From Arthrobacter sp. V1I7 (GTDB lineage: Bacteria > Actinomycetota > Actinomycetes > Actinomycetales > Micrococcaceae): a stretch of DNA of 64,000 nt. The stretch is from positions 2,232,001 to 2,296,000 of the forward strand of contig NZ_JAUSYS010000001.1 in NCBI RefSeq assembly GCF_030817015.1, given 5' to 3'. The notes beneath the pieces were generated by a model. It was not told where the DNA came from, ran no database searches, and saw nothing but the letters and a program-made list of their open reading frames with translations. The translations under genes were made by a program, and so were the position numbers. Below, piece after piece: positions 1 through 8,933 of the stretch (the first letter of the stretch is position 1; the number at the start of each line of letters is the position of its first letter).

Positions 1-779
1 GCCGACAACAGTTGTTGAAGCCGCACCAGCACTTTCGAAAGCCGCCGAGAGACCTGCATCTGCGACACGCCGAACCTCCTGCCCGACTCCGCCTGGCTTT
101 CTTCGCAGAAATAGCGCCGGTAGAGCAGTTCCCGGTCGTCTTCCGAGAGTTCCCGGATTGCCTGGTCGAGGCACATGAGTTCCTCCAGCCGCTCGAGCGG
201 GAGGTCCTGCGAGGCCAGCGCCTCCGCGAGGACCGGGCGGCCGTCACCGTTGATCCCGACGGCGTCGAGCGAATCAGGGCGGAGACTGGAACCGGCTGCC
301 GCCGCTTCGCGAACAACTGTTTCAGGCACGCCCAGTTGCCGCGCCAGTTCGCCGGCGGTCGGCCGGCGCCCCAGCAGCTGGGTCAGTTCCGGCTCCGAGC
401 GCAGGATCTCGGTTCGTAGATCCTGAATCCGACGGGGCGGTCTCACCACCCAGCAGCGGTCCCGCAAGTAGCGCTTGAGTTCGCCGGTGATCGTGGGGGC
501 GGCGTAGGCTGTGAAACTGACCCCGCGGTTGTCATCAAACCCCCGGGCGGCTTTGATCAGCCCCAAATAGGCGACCTGGTTAAGGTCCTCGCGTTCCCGG
601 CCGCGGCCCGCGAAACGCGCCGCCAGCGCCTCCGCCAGATCCAAATGGTCCAGAACCAGCCGGTTCTCAAATGTTTGCCGGATCTGGCCTGCTGGAGCCT
701 GCACCGTTGGAAGCCTGCCCGTGCGGGCGGCAGACAGACTACACGGATTCACGGATGGCGACTTCTGGAGTTCTGCCAT
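1..779 (-). CDS. SigB/SigF/SigG-type alternative sigma factor (3' end outside window)
   Basis: RNA polymerase sigma factor that would redirect polymerase to stress or stationary-phase promoters. Translated from the ATG at 779, the frame stays open to the window edge (about 259 residues). Region 2 is visible as NQVAYLGLIKAARGFD followed by FTAYAAPTITGELKRYLRD, the pattern of the actinobacterial SigF group, where FSTYATPTI.GEIKR is usual. The following WVVRPPRRIQDL matches the region 2/3 junction. Near the window edge GVSQMQVSRRLSKVL is the region 4.2 helix-turn-helix that reads the -35 element. Only the last few residues should be missing. Its anti-sigma partner is not in the window. The family call is firm; which paralogue (SigB, F or G) cannot be decided. 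Confidence 0.85.
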   Translation of the reverse strand, partial: MAELQKSPSVNPCSLSAARTGRLPTVQAPAGQIRQTFENRLVLDHLDLAEALAARFAGRGREREDLNQVAYLGLIKAARGFDDNRGVSFTAYAAPTITGELKRYLRDRCWVVRPPRRIQDLRTEILRSEPELTQLLGRRPTAGELARQLGVPETVVREAAAAGSSLRPDSLDAVGINGDGRPVLAEALASQDLPLERLEELMCLDQAIRELSEDDRELLYRRYFCEESQAESGRRFGVSQMQVSRRLSKVLVRLQQLLS

Positions 780-1050
780 GATTGGTCATTCCTTTGAACC
801 TGGAGCATTCAAAAGCTTGTGGCAAGACTTAGGAGAAGAGAACCACAGGGCGTGCCTGCTGCACAATGGCCCTGCACCCTGAGGGCAAACTCCTGCCCAC
901 TCTCTGGACAGGGGTAGTCAGCAGGCTTAGTGTTTCAAGAAAGGACCAGCCGCCCAGACGGGACGATTCTGCAGGCCGGAACAGGCTCGCGGTGCATCCT
1001 GAGGCGCGTTGACCACCCTTATAACTCCAGCCACCGCCGAGGAGCGACAG

Positions 1051-1398
1051 ATGCACCGGATCTTGACCATTGCCCTGGCTGCAATAGCGTTATGCGCCGG
1101 CGCCCTGCTGACCGCCGGCGTCGCCAGTGCCGCGCCGCCGGAGAGCAGCCAGGCACTGAGCTTCCACAGCCAATCCACCGCTACCCCAGGCAGCGCTACG
1201 CCCACCGACTCCGCCTCACCCGGGCCGGTGAATCCCGGGACCGGTGAAAGCGGCGAGGCGCAGGCGACCCGGGTCGACTATGCGCCGTACGTGATCGGGG
1301 CCGTCGTCGTTGTGGTTATCCTCGCCGCCGTGCTCGTGTGGCGGCGCACCGGAGGTGCCGGACCTTCGTCGAAGGGACCCCGCCGGGCGGACAGCTAA
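1051..1398 (+). CDS. small exported, membrane-anchored protein of unknown function
   Basis: Unknown function. The ATG at 1051 is preferred over the upstream GTG/ATG options because GAGGAG (1039-1044) sits six bases before it. The 115-residue product starts with a signal sequence (MHRILTIALAAIALCAGALL, then AGVASAAP, a plausible signal peptidase site). A low-complexity Ser/Thr/Pro/Gly-rich stretch follows, then a single hydrophobic segment (YVIGAVVVVVILAAVLVW) and a short basic tail (RRTGG...RRADS). This is the layout of a surface protein held by a C-terminal membrane helix, but there is no LPXTG sortase motif. It is divergent from the sigma factor gene, so the two could share regulation; I saw no convincing sigma-specific promoter. 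Confidence 0.6.
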   Translation: MHRILTIALAAIALCAGALLTAGVASAAPPESSQALSFHSQSTATPGSATPTDSASPGPVNPGTGESGEAQATRVDYAPYVIGAVVVVVILAAVLVWRRTGGAGPSSKGPRRADS

Positions 1399-1637
1399 GT
1401 GGAGCGCCGGGGCTGGGAACAGACGCAGCCGGGACAGCCAACGGGACAATTTCGACCTCAAAATCTCCTGATTGATGATCCTCAGATCGTGGTTTCGGTG
1501 CCGGGAACACACCTCTGGACAACCACCCGCAAAGGGCCTAAGTTCGCATCAGAAACCCGTTCCGTTCTGCGGGACCAAGGCTTCATTGCCGCTGAATGCT
1601 GGCGGCGGTACCGGTCATCGAACCTTGAGGGTCCAGC

Positions 1638-1916
1638 ATGGAATCTTTGCTTTTTAGCCGTTTCCTGGAAGCCTGCACCTGCACCCGCAGTGACGCCGAC
1701 GTGGGCCTGACGGAGGACGAGCTGTATGGCATCTACACCAGCTGGTGCGTCCTGCATGGCTCCGATCCGGCGCCGGCCGAGGAGTTCTGGAACGCCATGC
1801 GGGAACTCGGGATACGGCGGCACTTCGTCGACTCCAGATTTATCTGCCCGCATCTGCACATGACGGGTCCGGCGGCGGTCGACTACATCCTGAGCAGCCA
1901 GCCGGATCTTCTGTAG
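1638..1916 (+). CDS. small conserved hypothetical protein, possible winged-helix
   Basis: A 92-residue protein with normal coding composition and an in-frame ATG preceded by GAGGGT at a workable distance. The middle reads LTEDELYGIYTSWCVLHG, then EEFWNAMRELGI, an alternation of short amphipathic helices. It resembles small proteins common in Arthrobacter and, loosely, the C-terminal winged-helix segment of phage-type primases. That resemblance is from memory and is weak. No catalytic motif is visible. It stands alone between the small membrane protein and the convergent FAD/Rieske gene. The 240 bases upstream (1399-1637) contain no gene I can support. Confidence 0.55.
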   Translation: MESLLFSRFLEACTCTRSDADVGLTEDELYGIYTSWCVLHGSDPAPAEEFWNAMRELGIRRHFVDSRFICPHLHMTGPAAVDYILSSQPDLL

Positions 1917-1945
1917 CCGCAGGTCCGGCTTAGCTGCAGGTGCCG

Positions 1946-3443
1946 CTAGTTTTCCGCGGCCGGGAGATTTTTGGTGGCGGGGCCTTGCAGGACCTCCCCG
2001 CTGGCGGAGAAGCGCGAGCCGTGCAGCGGGCAGTCCCAGCTCTGCTCCGCGTCATTCCAGCTCACGAGCCCGCCGAGATGGGTGCAGACAGCGGACAGCC
2101 TGCACGTGGCGCCCTCGACAGTGGACACCGCCACCGGTCTGCGGTCCTTCCTGACTACCGTTCCCTCGCCTTCCGCCGGGACGGTGCGGGCACTTTCGGG
2201 GGCGGCCAGTTCGGCTTTCGCCCAGCTCACCACCAGGGTCTTGGCCACATCCGCGTTCAGCGTGATCGCCGCCGCGGCTCCGGCCGGCGAGGTGACGCGC
2301 CGGCGGATGGTGCGCGCCCAGTGCAGATTTCCGCCCAGGATCTGGGCGCTGAGGTCCAGGGCGGCGGCAATGCTGTTGCTCATCCCCCACTTGTTGTAGC
2401 CGGTCGCGAAGAAGATCTTTCCGCCGCCGCGCGGGAGTTTGCCGATGAAGGGCATCAGGTTGGTGGCCCGGTAGTCCTCGCCGGACCAAGGAGTGCGTGA
2501 CCTCCGCTCCGGGGAAATGAAAGCGTGCCCAGTCCAGCAATTCATCCAGGCGGCGCCGTGGCGACGGCTCCCGCCCGACCTGGTGTCCGTTGCCGCCCAC
2601 CACCAACAGTTCCCCGGCGGCCGCCGGGTAGCTTCGCAGCGACCGGCCGGGTGTCTCGGCCGAGAGGTACATGCCCGAAGGAATGGGGGCCGAGGCCGGC
2701 AGCCGGAGGGCTGCGGCGTAGGACTGCGAGGCCTTGAGTTTTGCAAAATACAGGCCCCGATCCAGAATCGGAACGCCGGTGGCCAGCACCACGAGGTCCG
2801 CGTGGATGGTGCCGGCGTCCGTTTCGACGGCGGCACCCGCGCCGGTCTTCACGTTCCGGACCCGGGCTCCCTGGACCAGCACACCGCCGTGGTCCCGGAA
2901 GTCGCCGGCGAGGGCCCCCAGCACGTCCATCGGATTGAACTGAGCTTGTCCCCGGAGGGCGATCGTCCGGCGTGTGGCGAATGGCAATTCGGTGTCCACG
3001 CCTTCCTCGACGTCAAGGCCCGCCGCCTTGGCCACGGTCAACTCGGCTGCCACCCGTTCGGAGCCGCCGTCCGTCACCGAATAGGTGTACGCGTCCCGTT
3101 GTTGGAAGGGGACTCCCCTTTCCGCCAGGAACCGGAGCAACCAGGCCTGGCCTTCGCGGTTGGCCTCCACGTAGGCGGTGACGACCTTTTGCGGGTACTG
3201 GCGGCGCAGCGCGGACAGCACCGTGCCTTGCAGCAGGCTGAGCTTGGCCGTGGTGTGGCCGGTGGTTCCGGCACCCACGGTCCTTGCCTCCAGGACCGCC
3301 ACTTTCATGCCCGAACGTGCGAGCAGCAGGGCGCTGGACAGCCCGGTGATCCCGGCCCCCACCACCACCGCGTCGTAGCGGGACTCCGGAATCAACGGGT
3401 CCGTTATGAAGAGCCCCGCAGTGTCGAGCCAGAGTGAAGTCAT
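1946..3443 (-). pseudogene. FAD-dependent oxidoreductase with C-terminal Rieske domain, frameshifted
   Basis: Read with one frameshift this gives about 499 residues. The N-terminal DAO-type FAD domain has the dinucleotide motif GAGITG at residues 29-34, then the usual SALLLARSGMKVAVLEA and GHTTAKLS. The C-terminal Rieske 2Fe-2S domain has CTHLGG and CPLHGS cluster ligands close to the end. The first frame is good to about position 2490 (FHFPGAEVTHS). Homology then resumes one frame over with WSGEDYRATN. Deleting one A of the AA at 2488-2489 on the plus strand restores a single frame. The partner of the Rieske domain and its substrate are not known for this family. It is either a pseudogene with a very young lesion or a one-base sequencing error. 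The start is the ATG at 3443. Confidence 0.8.
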
Positions 3444-3511
3444 GGTCGGTCCCCTTCCTTGTCTTCTCTTCCGAGGGACATGTGCCAGTTCATTCTGGAG
3501 CCCGGCCGGGG

Positions 3512-3537
3512 CTACCCGTCAAGAGGCGGCACGAAAG
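3512..3537 (-). promoter_or_regulatory. possible SigB/SigF-type promoter of the FAD/Rieske gene
   Basis: On the minus strand CTTT, 16 bases, then GGGTAG lies about 70 bases upstream of the start at 3443. The actinobacterial SigF consensus is GTTT, 14-17 bases, GGGTAT, so each box has one mismatch. A sigma factor of that group is encoded 2.7 kb away. The match is short and could be chance. Confidence 0.2.
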
Positions 3538-3653
3538 TCCGCTTCCCGGCACCGCGTTTGTCCGTCCCGATAGTCCCCATGCACGTATCGGCTGTCAGCA
3601 CTCCACTTTCCCGCGGAGCTGATGCACTGCTGCAAACATGCACTTGTGAACTA

Positions 3654-3669
3654 CTTGCACTCGTGCAAG
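3654..3669. promoter_or_regulatory. TetR operator, perfect 16-bp palindrome
   Basis: CTTGCACTCGTGCAAG is an inverted repeat of CTTGCAC around TC, ending ten bases before the start codon at 3679 and overlapping the ribosome binding site. Further half-site-like copies (TGCACTGCTGCA at 3623-3634, TGCACTTGTG at 3639-3648) lie just upstream. This placement is typical of autorepression by the TetR protein encoded next, which would also control the exporter behind it. Confidence 0.65.
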
Positions 3670-3678
3670 GATATCTCT

Positions 3679-4308
3679 ATGAGAGCGACGATTTCCAGCC
3701 CTTTGCGTGAGCGCAGGAAGGCCGAGACATGGACGGCCCTTCACGAGGCGGCCGCGTCACTTGCCGTGCAGCACGGCATCGAACAGACCACCGTGGAAGC
3801 CATCGCGGAGAGCGCCGGGGTTTCCCCTCGCACGTTTTTCAATTACTTCCGTGCCAAGGAGGACGCGATTTTGGGCCTTCACGAGCCGCACGTGGATCCT
3901 GACGAGCTGTCCCGGATCTCCCCGGCCGCCGACGATCTTCTGGACCAGGTGTCCCGGCTGCTCGTGACGGTTGTCCGGTCCGCGTTCGGCGGCACGGATC
4001 CGGCCCGGCGCCGCCAACTGCTGGTCCGCTATCCGAACCTGGGCCGTCACAAGATGGAGCAGATGGTCAAGGCGGAGGCACTGGTCTGTGACGCGGTGGC
4101 GGGCCTGCTGGCCGCCGACCCCACGTGGTCGTCCCCGGCCGCAGGCTTCGGCCCGGACGACACGGCCCGCATGCTGGTGATGATCGCCGGCGTCCCGCTC
4201 CGCTTCACCCTCACGTCAGCCGGCTTCGACCCGGCCAGAGGTGTGCAGCCCGAGGACCTCGGGCCCTCCCTCGCTCTCCTCCACCACTTGCAAAGGAAAC
4301 TCTCTTGA
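3679..4308 (+). CDS. TetR/AcrR family transcriptional repressor
   Basis: A 209-residue repressor. The start is the ATG at 3679 with AAGGA at 3667-3671; an upstream in-frame ATG at 3622 would read through the operator and is rejected. The N-terminal DNA-binding domain is clear: LHEAAASLAVQHGIEQTTVEAIAESAGVSPRTFFNYF, with the recognition helix at about residues 41-50. The variable C-terminal half should bind a ligand. The stop TGA (4306-4308) overlaps the TTG start of the exporter, so the two genes are translationally coupled. The protein is expected to repress its own two-gene operon from the palindrome in front of it and to release it when the exporter's substrate is present. Confidence 0.9.
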   Translation: MRATISSPLRERRKAETWTALHEAAASLAVQHGIEQTTVEAIAESAGVSPRTFFNYFRAKEDAILGLHEPHVDPDELSRISPAADDLLDQVSRLLVTVVRSAFGGTDPARRRQLLVRYPNLGRHKMEQMVKAEALVCDAVAGLLAADPTWSSPAAGFGPDDTARMLVMIAGVPLRFTLTSAGFDPARGVQPEDLGPSLALLHHLQRKLS

Positions 4309-5927
4309 CCACTGCCCCTAACTCGGGACCAGCCGAGGGAAAGCAGCACATCGTGCTGCTGTTCGTGGGCTTGATGCTCTCGATGCTCCTCGCGGCCCTG
4401 AACCAGACGGTGCTCAGCACCGCCCTGCCGACGATCGTTGGCGAACTCCACGGTGTCAACGACATGTTGTGGGTCATCACGGCCTTCATCCTCGCCTCCA
4501 CCGTCACCATGCCCATCTACGGCAAGCTCGGCGACCTGATGGGACGCAAGGCCCTGCTGATCGCCGCCATTCTGCTGTTCATGGCAGGCTCCGTCATCGG
4601 CGGCCTGGCTAACGACATGGGCGTTCTTATCACCGCCCGAGTCATTCAGGGTCTGGGCGGCGGCGGCCTGATGATCCTCTCGCAGGCGGTTATCGCTGAC
4701 GTCATCCCCCCGCGGGAGCGTGGAAAGTATATGGGCATGATGGGTGGCGTCTTCGCGATCGCCTCCGTCGCCGGACCGCTGCTCGGCGGCTGGTTTACCG
4801 AAGGACCCGGCTGGCGCTGGGTCTTCTGGATCAACATCCCCCTCGGCCTGCTGGCACTGGCCGGCGCCGCGTTCTTCCTGAAGCTACCCAAGCACAGCGG
4901 AAAACCGCGCCTGGACCTCGGCGGCATGGTGCTTCTGGCGATCGCAACGACCTGCCTCGTCCTGTTCGCCACATGGGGCGGCAGCAAGTACGAATGGAAC
5001 GATCCGATCATTCTGGGCCTGATCGCCGGAACGGTCCTCAGCGCTGCCGCCTTCGTCCTCGTGGAGCACCGCACCCCCGAGCCGATCATTCCGCTGCACC
5101 TTTTCAAGGACCTGAATTTCAACCTCTCCACCATCGCCGGCCTGCTGATCGGCGTGGCCATGTTCGGCGCGATCGGCTACCTCCCGACCTATCTCCAGAT
5201 GGCCTTCAGCGTCAACGCCACCGATTCCGGGCTGCTCATGATCCCGATGATGGGCGCACTCCTGGTCGCCTCGGTCGTCTCCGGCCAGCTGGTCAGCCGG
5301 ACCGGCCGCTACAAATGGATGCCGATTGCCGGCGGCGTGTTGGTCGCAGCCGCCCTTGTCCTGCTCTCAACCCTCAAACCCGGCGCGCCGCTTTGGGAAA
5401 TCTGCGCATACCTGGCAGTCATGGGCCTGGGCCTCGGGCTGAGCATGCAGATCATGGTGCTGATCGTCCAGAACTCCTTCCCGCTGCGCGAGGTCGGCAC
5501 CGCAACGGCGTCGAACAACTTCTTCCGGCAGATCGGCGCCACGCTGGGCTCGGCCGTCGTGGGCAGCCTTTTCGCCGGCAGGCTGGCGGATTTGCTTGTC
5601 GAGCGGCTGCCTCCTGCCGCGGCAACGGGCGGCGGCGCGCCCGGCGGATCGAACTCGCTGACACCAGCCGTCGTAAGCACGCTGCCCGCCCCGATCAAGG
5701 AGGCCGTCATTTCCTCCTACAACGACGCCCTGACCCCGATCTTCATCTGGATGGTCCCGCTGGCGCTGATCGCCGCGGTGCTGATGTGCTTCATCAAGGA
5801 GCGGCCGCTTGCCACCGCCATTGAGCACGATGTGCTGTCCGAATCGATCTCGGAAGGCAACATCCTGGTGACCGCCGACGACGCCGCCGCCGAGGCCACG
5901 GTTCGGGCCGGCGGTCCCCGGAGCTAA
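4305..5927 (+). CDS. DHA2-family MFS multidrug exporter (EmrB/QacA type)
   Basis: A 540-residue inner-membrane drug:proton antiporter. The TTG at 4305, overlapping the repressor's stop, is chosen because AAAGGA (4292-4297) precedes it; the reading frame upstream is only the other frame of tetR. Family signs are LNQTVLSTALPTIVGEL in helix 1, motif A GKLGDLMGRK after helix 2, and GPLLGGWF in helix 5. The hydrophobic segments are consistent with 14 helices, including a long loop rich in Gly and Pro before the last pair. The substrate is not predictable. With the TetR gene it forms a self-regulated efflux operon that ends at the terminator at 5951. Confidence 0.92.
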   Translation: MTTAPNSGPAEGKQHIVLLFVGLMLSMLLAALNQTVLSTALPTIVGELHGVNDMLWVITAFILASTVTMPIYGKLGDLMGRKALLIAAILLFMAGSVIGGLANDMGVLITARVIQGLGGGGLMILSQAVIADVIPPRERGKYMGMMGGVFAIASVAGPLLGGWFTEGPGWRWVFWINIPLGLLALAGAAFFLKLPKHSGKPRLDLGGMVLLAIATTCLVLFATWGGSKYEWNDPIILGLIAGTVLSAAAFVLVEHRTPEPIIPLHLFKDLNFNLSTIAGLLIGVAMFGAIGYLPTYLQMAFSVNATDSGLLMIPMMGALLVASVVSGQLVSRTGRYKWMPIAGGVLVAAALVLLSTLKPGAPLWEICAYLAVMGLGLGLSMQIMVLIVQNSFPLREVGTATASNNFFRQIGATLGSAVVGSLFAGRLADLLVERLPPAAATGGGAPGGSNSLTPAVVSTLPAPIKEAVISSYNDALTPIFIWMVPLALIAAVLMCFIKERPLATAIEHDVLSESISEGNILVTADDAAAEATVRAGGPRS

Positions 5928-5950
5928 TACCGAGGACTCTTATCGAGCAC

Positions 5951-6000
5951 ACACCGCGTGCAGCGCGCCCTCCCGGCGCAGCTGCACGCGGTGTTTCTTT
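5951..6000 (+). terminator. intrinsic terminator of the efflux operon
   Basis: ACACCGCGTGCAGC (5951-5964) pairs perfectly with GCTGCACGCGGTGT (5981-5994). The intervening bases extend the stem (GCGCC with GGCGC, one bulged A). The right arm runs into TTTCTTT. It lies 24 bases after the exporter stop codon. Confidence 0.85.
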
Positions 6001-6077
6001 CGTGCCGATAGGGCGATGGGCTGACGGCCCGCTTCGCTGGCACCGCCGCCGGCGTCGCGCCGGACACCACGAGTGCA

Positions 6078-8768
6078 TCACATGCGGCTCTTGGTCCTGG
6101 CCGTTGCCGGGGCCGTCCACGGGTCTTCCGGCCAGGGATGCCGGGGGTAGCGGCCGCGCATTTCCGCACGGACCTGCGCATAGGTCCCCGACCAGAAGGA
6201 CGCCAGATCGTCGGTCACGGCCAGCGGCCGCCGGGCCGGTGAGAGCAGGTGGAACAGCACCGGCACTGCCCCGCCCACCAGCCGCGGCGTCCGGTCCCAG
6301 CCGAAGCACTCCTGCAGTTTGACCGCCACAACGGGCCTGCCACCCGCGTCCCCCACGTCCGGGTAGTCGATCCTGATCCGGGAACCGCTGGGCACTTCAA
6401 GCCGCTCCGGCGCCAGCTCGTCCAGCCGCGACGCCGCGGGCCACGGCAGCAACCTCCGTAGCGGCTCGGCCAGGTCAATTCCGGCGGTGGCGGCGCCACC
6501 GGCCAGGGCCTCGAGCTCGGGGGCCAGCCACTCCTGCAGCCTGGCCAGCAACGCCGGCTCGGAGACATCCGGCCATGGATCCCCCAGTTCCCGGTGCAGC
6601 AAGGACAGACGCCGGCGCAAGGCGTCCGCCGCCGTCGACCATCCGATCGCCCCCAGCCCGTCCCGCTCCAGCGCGGCGGCTACCGCCGGACGTCCTTCTT
6701 CGGCGGACGGCCGGACCGGCGTGGAGGACAAAACGATGGCGCCGAGCCGGCGTTCCCTCCGGGCCGTCACCTTGCCCTGGCTGAACCGGGCCGCCACGGC
6801 GTCAGTAAGCAGCTGCCCGGCGGCGGCCTCTGCGGTGTCGGCCGTAAGCGGCGCGGCGGAACGGATCACGGCGCCGGTCCCGGCGGCATCCCACCCCTGC
6901 GCGCGGGACACTTCGGCCACCGCGAGCCACTCATGCCCGGAGAGGGAACTGCCGGCCGGCAGCCCTGCCCGGGTACCGGACGAGAGGAGGTAACGCTCCG
7001 GCCCGTCGCCGGGCACACGGCGCGCCACGCGGTCCGGGAACGCGAGGGCAACAACGAAACCAACTGCCTCTGCCGCCGCCAAACCGGGGGGCAGCACTGA
7101 GGGAACGACGCCGGATTTCTCCTGGCCGGCGATCGCCTCCATCCGACGGACGTCCTCCGCCCAGCGCCGGGATGACGGTTCCCTCCCGGTCCGCAGCGCG
7201 CTCATCAGCCGCGTTAAATCGGCGGCGGGCGCACGCTGGTCTCCGGCCACGAGGGCGACCGCCTCGGCCGCGGTGCGTGTGCCGACGGCGGCGGCGCCGT
7301 CCAGCAGGGCCCGGGCCAGGCGCGGGTCCGCCGGGATCCGGGCCAGGGTGCGGCCCAGATCCGTGGCGAAGCCGTCCTGTTCCACGGCGCCGAGTTCCCG
7401 CAGCACCTCCACGGCGTCCGCCATCGCCGCCGGTGGCGGTGCGTCCGGAAGTGCCAGTCCCCGCCCGCCCGGCGATCCCCAGCAGGCCAGCGTCAGCGCG
7501 GCGGCCGTCAGGTCCGCCACGGCGATCTCCGGGGTCTGATGCGCGGGCGCGGCGCCAAACGTCCTCTGGTCGTAGCAGCGCACGACTTTGCCGGGCCCCT
7601 GGCGGGCAGCGCGTCCGGCGCGCTGTTCCGCGGAGGCCCGGGAGCAGGACACGGTCACCAGTCCGGACATGCCGCGGCTGGCGTCGCGGCGAGGCTCCCG
7701 GGACAGCCCGGCGTCGATGACCAGCCGGACTCCGGGCACCGTGATGGAGGATTCGGCGAGGCCCGTGGAGACGATGATGCGCGCGGGAGCACCGGGCTCG
7801 CGCCCGGAAACGGCGCGGTCCTGCTCCGCCGGTCCGGACTGGCCGTGCAGCTCCAGGACCTCCGGGCCCCCGCGCGTGCGGAGGCGTGCGGCCACGTAGG
7901 AAACCTCCCGGGCCCCCGGGACGAAGACCAGCGCGTCGATGTCGTGTCCGGCTGCCCGGGCATCGGCGTGCGCGGCCGCAGCCGTGTCCGCCACATGGTC
8001 GAGGAAGGCCCGCGTCACGCCGCGTTCGTCCAGCCTGGCTGCGGCCCCGGGAGCCCATTCGACCTCCAGCGGGTGGAGGGCGGACGGACAGTCAACGACC
8101 GGTGCCGGGCCGCCGTCGTGCTCTCCGATGAGGCGGGCGAAGCGCGCGGCGTCCAGGGTGGCGGACATGGCGATAAGGGTGAGGTCGCCGCGCAGCTGCC
8201 GGACTTCGCCGAGCATGCCGACAAGCAGGTCCGTCTCCAGCCCGCGCTCGTGGACTTCGTCAAGGATGATAACGCCGGTGGACTCGAGTCCCGGATCCGT
8301 GAGCAGCCTGTTCAGCAGGATCCCCGGGGTGACGAACTCGATCAGGGTCCCCGGGCCCGTCTGGCGTTCGCCCCGGACCGTGTAGCCGACGCGGTCTCCA
8401 AGCCGGCTGCCGTCAAGGGCGGCCAGGCGTCGGGCGGCCGAGCGGACCGCGACGCGGCGCGGCTGCGTGACCACCACACGCGGCGCAGGACCATCGTCCG
8501 GTGGCAGCGTCCCCGGCGCGGCGGCGGCAATATTGGCCAGCAGCGGCGGGACCAGCGTTGTCTTACCCGTACCCGGAGGGGCCTGCACCACCGCCGCACC
8601 GGCCGGACCTGCCAAACGCAACGCGGCAGCAAGCTCGCCCAGCGAGGCAGCAAAAGTCAGACCGGTTCCGATGACACGCAGATCGAAAGGCCCGCTGGCA
8701 ACGAGAGGGTCCACGGGGACGGGAGCGGGAGTCACGACTCCATTGTGCCCATAAAGTCGGACCGGCAA
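6078..8768 (-). CDS. hrpB: ATP-dependent RNA helicase HrpB
   Basis: DEAH-box helicase of the HrpB family, 896 residues, near the family length of about 810-850. Walker A PPGTGKTT is at residues 64-71, DEVH at 170-173, SAT at 202-204. Motif VI appears as QRAGRAARQGPG in the second RecA domain. The C-terminal HrpB-specific region follows (RIRIDYPDVGD, VVAVKLQECFG, PRHPWPEDPW). Its cellular role is not well defined; in other bacteria it acts in mRNA processing. The start is uncertain: ATG at 8768 has no good ribosome site, and a GTG at 8735 (residue 12) is an alternative. It is a single gene, convergent with the exporter. Positions 8769-8933 contain only short imperfect repeats. Confidence 0.92.
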   Translation of the reverse strand: MPVRLYGHNGVVTPAPVPVDPLVASGPFDLRVIGTGLTFAASLGELAAALRLAGPAGAAVVQAPPGTGKTTLVPPLLANIAAAAPGTLPPDDGPAPRVVVTQPRRVAVRSAARRLAALDGSRLGDRVGYTVRGERQTGPGTLIEFVTPGILLNRLLTDPGLESTGVIILDEVHERGLETDLLVGMLGEVRQLRGDLTLIAMSATLDAARFARLIGEHDGGPAPVVDCPSALHPLEVEWAPGAAARLDERGVTRAFLDHVADTAAAAHADARAAGHDIDALVFVPGAREVSYVAARLRTRGGPEVLELHGQSGPAEQDRAVSGREPGAPARIIVSTGLAESSITVPGVRLVIDAGLSREPRRDASRGMSGLVTVSCSRASAEQRAGRAARQGPGKVVRCYDQRTFGAAPAHQTPEIAVADLTAAALTLACWGSPGGRGLALPDAPPPAAMADAVEVLRELGAVEQDGFATDLGRTLARIPADPRLARALLDGAAAVGTRTAAEAVALVAGDQRAPAADLTRLMSALRTGREPSSRRWAEDVRRMEAIAGQEKSGVVPSVLPPGLAAAEAVGFVVALAFPDRVARRVPGDGPERYLLSSGTRAGLPAGSSLSGHEWLAVAEVSRAQGWDAAGTGAVIRSAAPLTADTAEAAAGQLLTDAVAARFSQGKVTARRERRLGAIVLSSTPVRPSAEEGRPAVAAALERDGLGAIGWSTAADALRRRLSLLHRELGDPWPDVSEPALLARLQEWLAPELEALAGGAATAGIDLAEPLRRLLPWPAASRLDELAPERLEVPSGSRIRIDYPDVGDAGGRPVVAVKLQECFGWDRTPRLVGGAVPVLFHLLSPARRPLAVTDDLASFWSGTYAQVRAEMRGRYPRHPWPEDPWTAPATARTKSRM

Positions 8769-8933
8769 GGTCGGGCACCCGCGGGCGGGGGCGGATCAGG
8801 CGTGGCCTCGGTCATGCCGGCCCCCTGTGCCGAGGGCCAGTTCGCCGGAAACGCGCAGGTTCGCCGTGAGGTTGCGGCGAATTCGCAGGCTTCCCGCGAG
8901 CTCGGATGGAATGGGGCCCGCCGGGACGGCTGT

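Noticed and set aside
8820..8910. Three loosely similar GTTCGCC/GCGAATTCGC units between hrpB and lysR
   Set aside because: Spacing and sequence are too irregular for a CRISPR, an iteron set or a repeat family; probably chance or a decayed coding end.
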